Below are positions 34,301-49,300 of a stretch of DNA of 64,000 bases, piece after piece. The translations under genes and the position numbers were made by a program. Position 1 is the first letter of the stretch, and every line of letters starts with the position of its first letter. The stretch comes from Membranipora membranacea (Eukaryota > Bryozoa > Gymnolaemata > Cheilostomatida > Membraniporidae): contig OU612069.1 of assembly GCA_914767715.1 (NCBI GenBank), positions 4,092,001 to 4,156,000 on the forward strand. Direction: 5' to 3'. The notes under the pieces are model-generated. The model was not told the DNA's origin and did not search any database. It saw only the letters and a list, made by a program, of their open reading frames with translations.

Positions 34301-37300
34301 ATCACCTAAGCCTTTGGCTTGATTCCTGTGATCTTTGAGTGTAGTGGGTATCTACTGTTGATAAGACTGTAGTTGATAGGTCTGTCAGGCACAGTATTAC
34401 ACCTTCTGAGAACACATAACTAAAAGTGTATTGAAATTCCTCAACTCTTTTAGTAAGATATATCTACTGATAAGTTACTATCATCACAGTCTGGAATCAA
34501 TATTACACCAAATGATAACACAACAATGGTCCCTGTTTTTATCTCTAACCTCTTCACTGTGGCTCATTTCTAGTTAGGTGACGTAACAATAATTATACCT
34601 CTCCTTACTTTGTGTGTTGTAGCTTGGCAGGGTTGAGCCGGTTGAGACTTCAGTCCAGAGAGATGCTCTACTTGGATACGAATGAGATGTTAGTCCTTCC
34701 CTCAACTGTTGGTGAGCCTGCTGACCAGGTGATCCCTGAGCACCACCTGGAGCAGCCGTTACTCGCCACAGAACATAATCAGTCAGAACGATCATCTCTT
34801 CAGGAGAAGAGAACTTCACATTGCTCATCAGATACAAGAATTAATATAGACATGAATGGTCTCGAAGCAGGTATTGCTAGCTACTGTATTGTTAGCTACT
34901 GTGTTGTTGGCTACTTGTATTGTTAGCTATTTTCACCTACACTTAGCCAATGTGTTGGCACTGATTGGCTGGTGGGAGATGGAGATTCAATGCTAGGTCA
35001 GATGGTACTTTCCTGAAAGAACCTATTAGTGTTATAGTGACATGTAAGAGTAATTCATTTTCACTTTCACTGTATTTCACTTGTTATATTTTGTGAGCTG
35101 GCATTGGCTCTCTCTACCACCCAAAAGTCGATCAGATAAGAGCCCTCACTTTGGCTACCTACCTTGTGGGAAAAATTAAATTGAAGCAAACTTGATAAGC
35201 TTGTAAAACTCATAATTTATCTAACAGACTCTCTGTGTATACACCAAGTGGTGAAGTGACACAAAAACTTGGACACAGTTGTAACGAGCTGTTAAAGATT
35301 GGCAGTTGGTGAATCTTTTGAACTTACTTTTAACTTCAGACTCTACAGACTCTGAGGCAGAGAAGCAGTCTCAGAGTATAGGTGAACGTTTACTGAAGCA
35401 GGCCAGTCCTCATATAGCAGAGTATCTCAACTCTCAGTCTGAACAGTATAACAACAAATCTACTGCTGAGACAGGGGAGCTTAGTCATCGGTCGGCAGAC
35501 CCGGCTCATCATCTGTCGGCAGACCCTGCTCATCATCAGTCCGCTGACCCAGCTCCTAACATGGAGGGTTTGGTGGAAGGTGAAAGCGATCAACTTCCCG
35601 AGGAGTATACTGCGGGTAAATCTCCCAATCAAGCTCATCTAGCAAGACTACGCAATGAATTTGTAAGTTTAGGGTAAAATATGTAAATAGACGTTGGGTA
35701 ATTTTCTGCTAGCTCTATGTTCAAAATATTTAAGAGCCAAACATTACAACAATGATATGGTGGACACAAAGTTAATCTGACCGCGCTGACACTCATCAAC
35801 AGGCTCACGGAGAGAGACTCATACACAATAAGATTAAAAAATCAGTAAATACATGCTGCTTTGCTGCTGTTATTCTTTTTGTAAGCTCTTTATTGGCTGT
35901 CTATATCATTACAACATTGAAATGATTTCCAAATAGTGCGGGAAAAAAGGTGAAAAGTAAAAAATAGCAAAAATGTTAGAGTGAGAATATAGTAACGTAA
36001 GAATGAAATCTGAATGTATCTTTACTTCCTATCTTATGAATATATAAACTTTTATTGGCAACCAAAGTCATCTCATTAGTAATGTTTTTCATTCAGTGCC
36101 AGTAAAAAAATTTAAAATAAAACAGAATAGAGTAGCATTAACATTGTTGATTAATTTGATAACATTTGGTTGAATAGCAATGCTCTAAATGATCTGAACT
36201 CCTATTTGTACAGACACCGAGGAAATCTGACCCCGCTGAACTCGCTGACCCTGATTGGCAGCTGAGGCAGCAGGCCGGTAGTCTAGTAGATATGGAGAGA
36301 GATGAAGCCCAAATGACTACAGAGACAGGAGCTGCTATATTAGACGAGATTAGAGATATGCAGTTTATACTAGATCAAGCACAAGGTATGATAGTTATAT
36401 AATATAAAAAATAATATGAAATAAAGTATGAAGTTTCAAAAAAGGCAAAAAAGGTCATAATTATTACTGAATCAAATATAGTACCCTCAAGGAGATAAGT
36501 ATCCGCAAGACAACAAGTTTGCTTATATCCACAGTTTTATAACAACAAAATTTGTGGCTAGCTGAAATTCATAAACCTTATAACATTACGCTTAGCTTCT
36601 GGTAAGTGCAGGCTAACATTGAATCACCCAAGACTTGCTGAACTGAACTCTAACACATATTTCCTCTCTTAGGATTTGCTTACTCAATAAATACAATCTG
36701 AAGGAATAAGATTGTAGAGTCACTACTAGTGACCTGTTTTTTCTGTTTTTAATACTTTATTTGCAATCTAAATCATTTTGGCGAAACAGAAGAAAAAAAG
36801 ACAATGGAAAGAAACCATAATGGTTTTACCAGAAAAACTGTATTTTGTTCAATCTCATAATAATAGCTCATGAAAATTTGCAAAAGGCCTTAAACCCCAG
36901 TCAAGTTTATCTACCTTCAGGTCATACAACTATAGAGTGTAAATTAAATGCTTTAACAAATTTTGCACGTTCGTTCGCTTCAAGATTAAGGCTTTGTGAT
37001 GATTTTGATGTGCAAATTAATAATCTACCCTCCCCATCCCAATAACTACAGGAAAAACTTTTGTATACGATCAAATCTTTTTTTTGTGTGAATAAAGTAA
37101 ACGGAAATAAGTAAAATTCGGATGTGCATAAAATAACGTAGGAAAGACCAGACAATTCAAATGAGCAGAATAATTTTGTTGTATTTTAGAAGCCAGAGAG
37201 TATGAGATGTCGGCAGCAGCAGCAGTGTTGTATGAAGAGCCAGCGGAGATTGGCAGCAGCTCACAGATTTATAATTACTCAGTACCAGATTACTCTGTAC

Positions 37301-40300
37301 CGCAGGCCTGTTCACTATCTCCCGCTGAGGGTGAGTCATAGCTACACTGATTAAAGGTTGATTTAAATCTAGCTGTTGCACGCCACATCGTCAAGTGTGT
37401 GTAGAGAAATTTGAATTGCCTTAAGGTTGGTCTCAGTTTGTAGGTAAGTCGGAGCACACCTGGGGGCCAACCAAACCCAGTGGTCGGTGGAATGCAGTGG
37501 GTATCGAACCACGACCTTCAGCTTTTGCGTGCTGAAGGACCAGTGTTCTAACCGACTGAGCCACCTTCTACTGATATACGAGTTGATCCACACAAAGCGA
37601 CAATGCCACAAAGAAGACCAATAAACAATATTTTGCTGAGGAAGCTGATATTTTCCAAAGGCAGATAGATCAGTTTCAAGTTCAGGCTGAGTTATGTTAT
37701 GTTCACTATCTCTTGCTGAGGGTAACACCAACACTGCTGGTTTACTATCTCTGAGATGCAAGTCTCTCTACAGCATAGTGACGTACATATAAGAAGACCT
37801 ACTGGTTAGGTTTTGTTTATCTGTCTGGTTTTAAGTTTAGGAACTCCAGCACATTTGAATCAATTCAGTAGCTACTGCAATGTGAATATAACCAACAGTA
37901 ATTGATAGCTTGCACATGCGCAAAGTTGGTGAGCGGCTGAGTTTCTCAGTACCCTGTTGCTTTTCTGCGATTAACAAAACCAAAATGTACGAAATGATCC
38001 ATCAGAAGAAGTGAGGTTAAAGTGGCAGCACACCATCTGACCCTCCTGTTGTACGCAAAATGTTTCGTTGACTGACCTCTCCAGAGGCGCGCTGATATCA
38101 CTCATACTACAGGAAGACACAATCAGGCATCAATACATTTCAATAACAGATTTCATTTCTGTTGTGTTGATTACATAGTCATGGGTTCAAGCCCATGAAT
38201 TGAACAATCATAATCGAATGTCCCGTCTGCAACACATTTTGGTCTATCTAATTTCTACATGTTGAAGGCAGATATTTCTTATGTTTGTTTTGTTAGTTAT
38301 GAGACATCAGCTATGTCAGCTATTTGGTCCGTATTTTCTGTCTGCCTATAACCCTTATATTTTGAGCTCTGAGTCATTATACTACGATACCTACAATGAT
38401 TTAGCTAGTATTATATTTTGTTGCAAGAGTTTTCATCTGTTATGGCATTGGTTGTTAGATCTCAGCCAGGTCATTTGCTAAGTCCGTACTTCCTGTTTGT
38501 TCAGTGCCATGATCCCACGAGCCTGAGAGTTATCATACTATTATACCTACAATGTATTAGTTAGTATCATATGTTTATCATACATTACAAAGTCCATACA
38601 CCCTGTTTGCTGAGTCTCCAGATCTGTAGAGCTATGAGTATCTCTATACCCTGTGACAGGTGGTAGTTACAATGATGGCAGTAGTCTCTCTAGTGAGCCG
38701 ATAGTTAAAAGAAGAAGAAGAGCAGCAGCAGGAGGAGGCAGAGTATGTAAGGGTAAACTATACTCTAGCTCTGACTGTAAGTAAACAATACAAACTTAAA
38801 CGTATTTACTAAAACTACACAGGCCTCACGTGTTTATTCATTCACAAACAATGCAAACTTGAACCTCCGAATGTAAGCTACACATGATAATAAGTGACAT
38901 TGTGTCGGGGTTATAAAAATACAATACCCTAGAACTCCACTGGTATTTGGGTCTTCCAACTACAACATACCTTAGAATAGTAAAGTTTTCCCAGCAGGAA
39001 ATGTGCCTATTATTGCAGATGCTTGCAAAATTACCACACATATTATAATATAGTATAGTACTGCCTCTACCAGATTGCCATCTTGTTGGATGTAAAACAA
39101 ACACATAATACCACCGAAAGATTTCGGTTCAACTTATCATCTTATTTTATACAATATTTGGCCAGTCTGATAATAGGATTGACTAAAGAGAGAAAAGTTA
39201 TATATGTTATTGCCATAAACATATAAACGCTATATATATTTATATGTTAATGGCTATTGCATAACAAATTTGGCATTTGTCTTCTTAATGCCTTCTAAGT
39301 TTGGCTGTACATAGTGGAAGTTGATAGGTTCTCAAACTCATCCTGAGGGTAAACAATTCTCTAATTTTCTCATGGGAATTCATTTATATTTATCTACACA
39401 CATACGAGTTGTAGTTATTTTCATTTGGATAAAAGAAGGAATTACTCCGAATGAAAATTGCTAGATTTTTGTACTGTTGTTAACAGCTGAAGGAGAGGGA
39501 AGTGCTCAACAGAAAATGGTTGTCAGGACTAAGAAAACTAAGAGTAAGCTTCGCTACAGCATAATATTGGTTGCATTTTGCAAGTAGAAAATTTCAAATT
39601 TTCCCATGCCAATCTCCCCAGAAGTCAGTATAAATCTGGTCCTCCTAGTTAGACTAAGAAGTGGATTAGACCATGACAGAGTTTTATCTGTTGTCATTGA
39701 CTTGTTTTAATTGGAGAATTTCAGAGCATTGTATTGTGGGATACTCTGTGATATGCCCATTGTTCACAGACCTTCCTGCTTTTTTTGGGAATTTCAAAAA
39801 AATGAGTTATGGGATATTTTTAAGAACGCCCACGGATCATAAGCCCACCCATTCTAGTTGGGAATTACAGAATGGTGCATCATGGGATATTCTTTGACAT
39901 GCCCAAAGTTTGCGTTATGGGGTATTCTTTAATACGCCCTCTTATTGGTATCCTGTTTTGACGACACATAATCTGTACGAATCAATTTATAGAGAAGAAA
40001 AGAGTACAAAATAGCCGGAGAAATCTCCGGCGCTGTAAGGCTATAATTTCTGATATCAGTAGTGAAAACAACCGAGACGTTCATTATCAGGGTGAGTGTG
40101 AACCATAGACGTAGGCGTAGACTTGGACTTGGACTTGGACTTGGACTTGGACTTGGACTTGGACTTGGACTTGGACTTGGACTTAGTATGAGATGTTACA
40201 TGACTGCTGTTTTGAAGAGAAAAGCATATTGTTGTATCTTCAACTGTAAGATGTGCGTGTGTGTGCTTTTCACGGGTGTCAATCAGGACAGCCCAACCTG

Positions 40301-43300
40301 TAGTAGTCTACACCAAGTTTGGCCCATTTGCGGGCGTGATCAGTTGAAGGAAGTAACTGGAATGCAGGCAATTGGATTAAACATGATCTAGTAGTAGTCG
40401 GACTATCTGGCTGAGCCCTTGCTTTTGCTTTGCTAACTTTTTGTTTTATTCAACATCAAAATTAATGGGATAAATATTCAAAAAGAGAAGAAAAAATGCT
40501 TTTTTGGATATCGACAATGTCAGCTGACAGTTACTGATTGACTCCTTGCTTCTGTATTTTGTGCTGATTTGATCGTAAAATGAGTTTATATTACTATTGC
40601 CAATTCTTTTAGATACTCATAGATACCTTATTGGAGAGCGTCAATTTTTCTTTTTAAATACTGGTTGGACTGAGTGATTGTACTTTTCTATTTTAGACAA
40701 GGGGGATGGAGACCAGTATACACCACCAGGTCAGAGTACCAGTAGTAGAATCTGCTCTGTGACTCCAAACCCATCACACTCACTTAGTAAGTTAGTCTCT
40801 AAATCTCCGGCACAGCAAGTCATACATAGTGAAGATGGATCCTCTGGTGACATCAACCAATCATATGTCTACCCTGTAGCCGGCAGCCGATCAGATGACA
40901 CCCCTGTAGCAGCAAACATTCCTCAGTATAAAGCCGAGAAAGATGTCAGCACAGCCGAAGCTTCCCAACATTCATCTAATGAAGAGCTTTCTGTGTCAAG
41001 AAAAAGAAACCGTGTACTGCCATTTCCCTCATCTCAATCTGGCAGTGCTGTCTCTATTGATTATGGGGCTGCTGCAGCACAAGCTAAGCGTTCTGTTGAT
41101 TATGAGACCGCAGTATCAGGTTCTCCAACACCTGCTCAATCAACCGATGACGACTCAGTAGATGATGGAGTTGCTGTCCTCAGCGAAGCTCCCTCTATTG
41201 ACTGCGGGGCAGGAGTCAAACCAGCCCTGACCCTCCCTTCGTCTCAGGCAGTTAGCTGTGCGTCTGTTGACTACGGAGCTGAGGAAGAACTTGTGGAGAG
41301 AGGCACAAAGAAGAAAATGACAGTTGGGGGTACAGCCAGCGATGTTTCTGAGGACCACAGTCGTGTTCCTGCAGATTCTTGTAGAGTGTTACCTGAGCCC
41401 AAAGTTGACTGCACTCCTATTTTGATAGGTCCTAATCTGGAGATTAATATCCCAGTGCCAGAAGCCCCAAAATCTAGAAAGAGAAAGAAATCAGTGCCCA
41501 GACAACAGAAGACACCCCGTCCAAGGAGGCAAGCTGCTGCTAAAGCTCTACAAAGAATAAGTAGTGAGGTGAAGAACTATGAGGCTGTCAATAAAATGCC
41601 AGACAGATCAGACAACTTACCTGATGTTGTGATACAGCATACAACACCTGTACCTAACCTCTCATTTTCAGTAGCTCTAGCAGGTAGCACTGGGGGAAGA
41701 CTGACACATTCCACTCCATGTCCCACGCTGGCTTTTAATGATGGCCTTAAATCATCCAATAAGTCACCTGGGTTCACACCTATTGCTAAAAAGAAGCGCA
41801 TATCCAACATCCAACCAAAAAATAAAAAGGTTTCTGAGCACAAGCAAGATCAGAATGAGCCCATACAACCACGTGAAAACACACAGCCAAGACGCTCATT
41901 CAGTCATGATAAAAGTATTGAGAGTGTCATTGGCTCAGTAACTTTACCATGGGAAGGAAGGAAAGTGTTCTCTCGAGTTAACCGCTCACAAAGCTCTCAT
42001 AACTCGGCTAGATTAGCTACAAAAGAATCAACTGACCATGTTGTGGTTGATAGTGTGGAGAGCGAACGAATGAAGCCTATGCAGAAGCCCGTTAACATTG
42101 AAGGCACCTCACACTCTGGGCCTTCTCTGACCCTCAACTCTGTAATTAGTCAGCATCAAGAACCTGACGTCACACTGAAAGAAGGCGCAGCGATTGGGTC
42201 TGCTGCACCTGTTAACGATATGATTCTCGCTGAGAATAAAACAAATTTGGAAGTCAAAACCAAACCATTTACACCCAAACCGTTTCAGAAAACAGTCAGT
42301 ATCGAGCTGGATGACAGCCCAAGTATAACCTGGGATCAACAGCGATCAGATGAAATCAATGTTCAGGTTGACCCTGAGCCTGATGTTATGGGAAATGCCC
42401 TTTTGGAAAACCAAGGCGTAAGCGTAGCAACAAAAGGAACAACATCGAAAATCATGAATTTCAAGAGGCCTGTTGCTAAGGCCGACAGTCCCCCAGCGGT
42501 TTATATACGAGATCAGGTATGTGATAAGTTTGCTGACGTGAGCTTGTCGCAACAGATTGAGAGCTCCCCACAGGAACCTATTGATAGAACACCCATCGTG
42601 AAACAGAACAAGCAAAAGATGAAAAAGAAGATCACAAAGAAAACATTTACTCTAAAGAAAATAGAGAATGATGAAGTTGTTACTAATAATTCATTAAATT
42701 CTAGTCGCATCAGGACAACCAGAAGTGGCCGATGGCGCAAAGTTTTGCCCTTACCAGTCGGTCTTGAGTCATCGATCCTGAGTGCAACAGAACCCGATCA
42801 AGTAACAACTAAAGTGATACCTGCTGATATTAGTCATAATGTCTCAAAGGGACAAATGCATAAAAGTGCTACAGGCATAGGTCGTTCCATGTCGGCTGCG
42901 AATGAACAAGGTGATGTGGAGGATGAGAAAAGGCGATGCGACAGAGCTTCACTTACAGCTGACATTGAAGTTACAGAAGTGAAGCACAGCCCTGGAGCTA
43001 ATCAGAGCGTTCCTGGCATTAATCCCAGATATAAAGATGATGATCTAAATATATCACCAGAAACTAGGCTAATATGTAACACCACATTTACCGTTTGTGG
43101 ACCGACTCATTCTAACAAGTCCTCTATATCTGTATATGAAGCAACGAGTGGTCAAAATAATTCAAGTAGCTCAAACAACAAAACACCCAACTCCCCACTT
43201 CATGAATCTACTGCAGTGAAGACCTATAATAATGAACTACATGTTAGTGTGGAATCCTCATATACAGAGAGTCCAAGTGTGTCATTCATAAGTCAGAAGC

Positions 43301-46300
43301 GCTTGTCACGCAGTTCGCTGAACCTCTCTGGAGGTTCCATACGTCAGCCTTCTCCCTCAGAATCAGATGAGCCTGAGACCCATGTTTCCTTGGCAGCTAA
43401 AGAATCCCTCCTCTCTGAGAATGTACCGGCTATGGATAACACTAACGAGATTATTGATAATATCATGAAGTCTTCTGATATGAACTCCATGGTTTATGAT
43501 ATGACCACTCTTGTGTCTGAACCTGGACAACCAGATCGGAGTCGATCCTTCCTCACCCCAACCGGAGACCCATCGGATCAAGTAGATCAGGGAAATGGTC
43601 AAGCAGACACGCGACCTCTAACACAATTAGTACCTGTAACCCCTTCCTCACCTTTACTGATTAAAATGGCTCAACCTTCAAAAACTAGGAAAGTGAAACG
43701 AGCTGACCCTGTAATGGATGCAGAAAAAAGCATGCAATTAAATGCCTGTTTGGCAGTTACTGGTCATTCTAACAATATTGCCTCAGCACTCATCTCAAAC
43801 AAAGCACATGACAATGATGTCAAACCTTCTAGTGCAGCCCTACATCACAGTTCAGCTGATAGAAATCCATCAGAGAAGCTCTGTGCTGTATCAGATATTA
43901 CACCAATAGACAACGATACTGTGCCAGAAACACAAAATGCTCCTCCTGTCGCTACAGTTATGAGCGATGATGAAACAAAGTTTGAAACTGTACCTGAAAC
44001 CCAACAGTCCACGCCAGAGACTGGCGGAGATGTTGAGGCTGAGGTGTCAAAAACACCATCACAAGTTCAGTGTGACAGCAATCATGTGACATACAAAGAA
44101 AATGTGAATTCTCAGCCTATTGAGGGTAATACTGAACCATCTCCAATCAGTGAGCGCCCTAAGCGCAGGAGACCTGCTATGAAAACCCGGACAAGAACAC
44201 GATCAGAGCCTGCTAAACCAGCTACTACAACAAGAGCAGGAAGTAAGCGAACGAGGAGCCTATCAGAGCCACAACCCAGAGCACCTGCTGGTGATGGTGA
44301 TGAGGAAATCATAAGTGTGTCGACCAAACCTAGAGTTTCATTTGCTGACATAGTTAAGTATGCCATGACGCCGCGCTCTAGAGGTAAAGCTATAGTAGCT
44401 ATGTTTGACACGCCCGAGCCAAGTAGTGCCATCACGCCTATCAAGTCTATACTGAAGTCAACTGGATCAACTCCAAGTAAAGAGTTACATGCAACCAGCT
44501 TTGATTGCTACAATGCTGTGGCCAGAGAGATAACTCCCAAGGCCATGCCAGCCAGTGATGGTTTGGTAAAGGAGACTAGAGATGAAGTATTATGCAATTC
44601 AGATGACACTACAGTGAAGGCCCATCGTATAGCAGCTGTCACAACAGGGAAGGCCCATAATATAGCAGATGACACCACTACAGTGAAGGCCCATAATATA
44701 GTGGATGACACTACAGTGAATTTCTGTAACCCATGTCCGACTAAACATGAAAACAGCAACAGCAGTCACTTCATGTTCATCCATCCACCTGTTGAGGTGA
44801 GTGATCAGAATGATTTAATCTAATTTTGGTTATGGATTTCTTATGTTTTATTGAATTCTGTGTCTTGTTGTCATCGACGTTTAACTATTTCCAAACAGAA
44901 ATGATGATTAATGAGGGACTATCAGAATATGCCCCAATGATAGCTCACAGTTACAGATAAAAAGACACATACAACGAATAATTGCGTAAAGTAACAAGGT
45001 CTGTCATCAATATACTGCTATGGGATTTGGGCCCATTGCTTCATACCTTGCGAGTTGCCCTAACCGTCAGAGCTACACTGCCTTCTGTTCTATTGTGTTG
45101 GAAGTACTGTCTTGAAGCCCTTCTGATTTGCAAGCATTCATCTGAACAATCACGAATTCGACAAGCTGACATGAAATCATTTCAAGTTCTTTCTCTTTGC
45201 TGCAGACAAAACCGAAGACTAAAAACAGGCGCAATAAGAGCAGTGTCCATGATGTCTCCTCAGCCTTTGATGAGTTTGATAATAAGCTGAGAAACTTTCT
45301 ACTTGATGAATCTATAAATGAGAATAAGAGAACTACCACACCTACGTCTCACCCTCATACACCCGGTAACTATACCTACATCTCAAAATCCCACAACCGG
45401 TAGTTATTTGTTTTTATATGTGTCGTATGAAGCGGGCATTGATTTTAGGAGATATCTGCTCACAAACGACAATTAATATTAATGTTTACTTGCTGCATTG
45501 CCTGCTTGGTAAGTTGTATAAGTAAATCGAATATAAAATAAATTGACTAACTGGAGGAATACAAGGTGGCTTGTACATGTTAATATGCCAAATGTTTAAG
45601 AAGGTGAATTCGTGACATGGATAGAGTGTTTCTGTGATTTTATTCATACTGATACCTTGACTCAGCAGAGAATGATGAGATGAGAGGTGGTAGTGACGGA
45701 GGATTGTTCTTCAGTCGACGGAGAAAAGAAAGAATCTCCAGATACAGCCTTCTATCAACATGTCACGGCAAGTTCAAGTCTGTCTGTACCAGACAATCTC
45801 TCAATACCAAAACCCCACAACAAAAACCAGCGCGTAAGTTGATAGTTTATTCTTGCAAGGATGAAAAGGAGATGAAATATTAGATGCCCAACCTTTTTGG
45901 CTTCCTGCTTCAAGATGTTTTCATTTGTACTGTTTTGGGTTATATTTGTCAAGAGAGCGTTCATATAGAATGAGCAAGATTTTCCGAACAAAGTCCCAAA
46001 AATATATGCGCTCAGGATTATCGCTATCTGTTATTGCTTCATGATGTTAGATGTTATCTTTACCGCACGTTGGGCTCACATTTTGACAGCAGGGACTTTG
46101 AATTAATAACATTGAGATCGTTTCTTGCAATTGGGTTCAACCCTTTCCTAGTCATTTGCTCGGAGTATATATTGGAGCTGAGTGATTTGGAAACAATACC
46201 TCTAGCAGCTCTCTGTCATCTAAGCAATGAACAACTGCAGGATCTCGATCCATTTAGCTCCCCACTTAAGATACAACTACATCATGCAGCCGCTGCTGTA

Positions 46301-49300
46301 TCGTCTAAACTCTTCTTTACAGTGACGCTGAGTTCATCTCTGGGTAAAATAAGATCCAGATCAGCATCAATACCTCCGAGTAAGTCAAACTCTAACTCCA
46401 TCACCACAACACCTCACAAACCTAGAGTGACTGTCTCCAAAACACGGAAATCTAGAGCTGACACTACAACACGAGGAAAGAGTAGTTCTGCAATAAATGC
46501 CAAATCTCTCAAGTATACTGGGCTGGCTCCTTCTGTGTCCGCCAAGTAAGTATCTCAGCTGTGTTAGCTATCAAATTGTCGACATAGAGAAGAGAAAGGG
46601 AAGTGACTTTTTCGGCATGGTTATTCTCAACCTCTTCAGCATCATCAAACTAAATTTCTTGTTTAGTTGCTGTTTTTCCTAATGTGTGCAGATATTTGCT
46701 TGAGCCCCTATCAACTAAACAGAATATGAAACTTTTCTTGTATGTTTCGATGTAATAGGCTTTTATCCAATACATAAATGCCACTACCATCACACTGGCA
46801 TAGTCTGAGCATCCTATTTGCCGGTGAACAAGTCCGCAGGGGCAACTCCAAATACCGACAAAAATATCAGACTTAATATCTAAGGTCTCCTTTAAGGTAC
46901 TCCTTTTTTGTGTGGGTATATCTTAGCGAGATTTCGTTATATGAATTTGGTTGACTATAGAATGCAACTGCCAGCTACTCAGGTAGAGTTTCAGTACCTA
47001 AACCTTTGCCCCTTTGTTTTCTGCATTTCTTGGACAACATTTCACTATTGAAATAAATCAAAGGTAATAAAATAATAGAAAGCACTAATAAATTATAATA
47101 CAATAATAAAATAAATATTAATAAGTTATTTTTAAATCAAAGGATGAGACACAGCGCCGGAGGAGATGACCCATACAATATGAGCAGTGATAGTTCACTG
47201 ATAGGGCAGGATACAGACACACTTAGACGTCAGTGTTTCTCTGGTGTAGATAGAGCTCATATACAGAGTGACCTTCAGATGACCTCGTCACTACTAGATA
47301 TTAGTATTATATCGTCTGTAGAGAGCGAGCAATCTTATACTGATACACTCACAGCTCCTACTTATTTATATCATCAGGTATAATATGATCCTTTAAATCA
47401 GGGAGAATTGAAGGGGGAGGAACTTGCACTCCATGGGCCACGCCTCTTTTTATAACATGATCTAACTTTTGTTTTTGAGTTATGCCCCTTCGATTCTTCC
47501 TGTTTAAATGTACCAAATAAGTCCCTCATCATTACAGGAGAGGAAGATTTACCATAGGTCTAGAGGAGTTAGTTTCTTTGCAGGAGAAAAAAATTCACGC
47601 TTGAAAAAGCAGAATCTGTGGTTATCTTGCATTTAGGCGGTTATGTGAACCCCTACCTTAACTCGCGAAGAATTTGTGCTTGCTAACATCTAGTCAATCC
47701 AAGACTAGCTAATATTTACAACTCTAGGGTGGTAGTCTACTATTTGAGATTTACCATAGGTCTGGATTTTGTTCATGCTTACATGTTTTCAGCAACAGAT
47801 CCTCCCTTGAATCGGACAACGAGACTTACAATATAAAGTAATAGATTCTAGTCTGCTTTGTGTCCCCTTAAATCATGAAGATGGTAAGAGTATGGGCGAG
47901 ATACAGAAGTCATGTTGTCTAATCATAACATAATTGAATTGATTGCCACAGTGGGATTTTCTTGGTTACCTGCCACTAAACTTCTCTCCAATGCAGAGAG
48001 GTTTGTCCCATCTAGAGTCTTGTGCTGGAAGCCATAATACTCATACAACACCCAGCTTCTCGGATTCCCGGATACGCTGGCTTGTTAGAGTTTTAAGGCC
48101 AAAATCACAATCTGATTGTTCACTCAATGAATGAGCGATATCTGTTACGGTCTTTCTCAGAAATTGCTCCCTCATTGTTGGAACTATATACATTCTGAGT
48201 GAGCGAATTTAGGAGGGATTTTGTAGAATTGAAAGACCAAGTAAGTGCTACTTTTTTTTATCAATGTAGTAGTGATAATTTGCTTCAGTAAAGTATCACT
48301 CATTCTAATTTAAGGACACTTTGGCTAGAATGATAGGCCTGCCACTACCAAATTATAATTAATTGCCAATGCTGTTTATTGAATCCTGACCTTGGAGATC
48401 GCAGGTCCATGAAGTTAACAATTAGTAGACTATTCCTCACACTCAATATCCATGTAGCCGATGAATACTATCACATGTTCTTATCTTTAACAAGGATGGA
48501 GACATACTGTTAGTATATTATAATAAGGCTGCCCCTTATGACGATGATGATGATGAGAATTGTTCACCCAGGAGCTCAACAGAGGTTATATCTAAAGGTA
48601 ACCACAAAACAGTCAGCAAGTCAGCTGTCAAAACCGAGCGGCTGATTTATGCTTCTATGGACCACCCAGAAGTAGACCAAACAGAAGCAGACCACCCTGA
48701 TATAGACCACCCTGATGTAGAACAAAAAGCTCTGATAAAGGCTGTCAGCTCTACTGTCAAAAGTAGGTGAAACATTTAAATCTAAACCGATGGTCAGTAC
48801 TAAATCAAGTTTAATCCATATGCCTGCCTTCAGAGTTGCTCCCTTCTACTGGTCACTCCGGCGTGACCAGTGGAGGGGATGCAACTCCTAATGCAGGCAA
48901 ATGGAACAAACTTGGTCTAGGCTCGTACCCACAACTCAACGTCAGGTTCTGAAAGCTCTAGACAAACCGATATTTGAATATTATTGCTATGGAAGTGTTA
49001 CTGGTTGTTTAGCAATCGCTTTTTTATTTTTAAATCATTTACATTATTGATTTATGGGGGGGGGGGGCGTCTGACTGGGGCGAAGTCGATGGGGCTCAGA
49101 CTAATGTCTCTTGTCCTTATCGTATATACAGGGGAGGCCAAAGATAATAACTTGACAGCTGATAATGTGACAGCATCCGAAGTTAAAGTGGAGAAGAAAA
49201 CTCCTAAAGTAGTGGATCCGAGCACAGCTAGTAGAGCTAAACAACCTGCCAAATCTAAAGCCATAAGAAAGTCAACAATAAGTGAGTCATGACCTGTCAA

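Noticed and set aside
40062-40391. 109-residue open frame with (Leu-Gly)n
   Set aside because: Runs across a splice donor (40092) into a hexamer repeat and a MITE; not independent coding sequence.
41155-44759. Antisense frames within the 4.1-kb exon (e.g. 44112-44444, 44508-44759)
   Set aside because: Shadows of the coding strand's Ser/Thr-rich codons; no start context or splice support.
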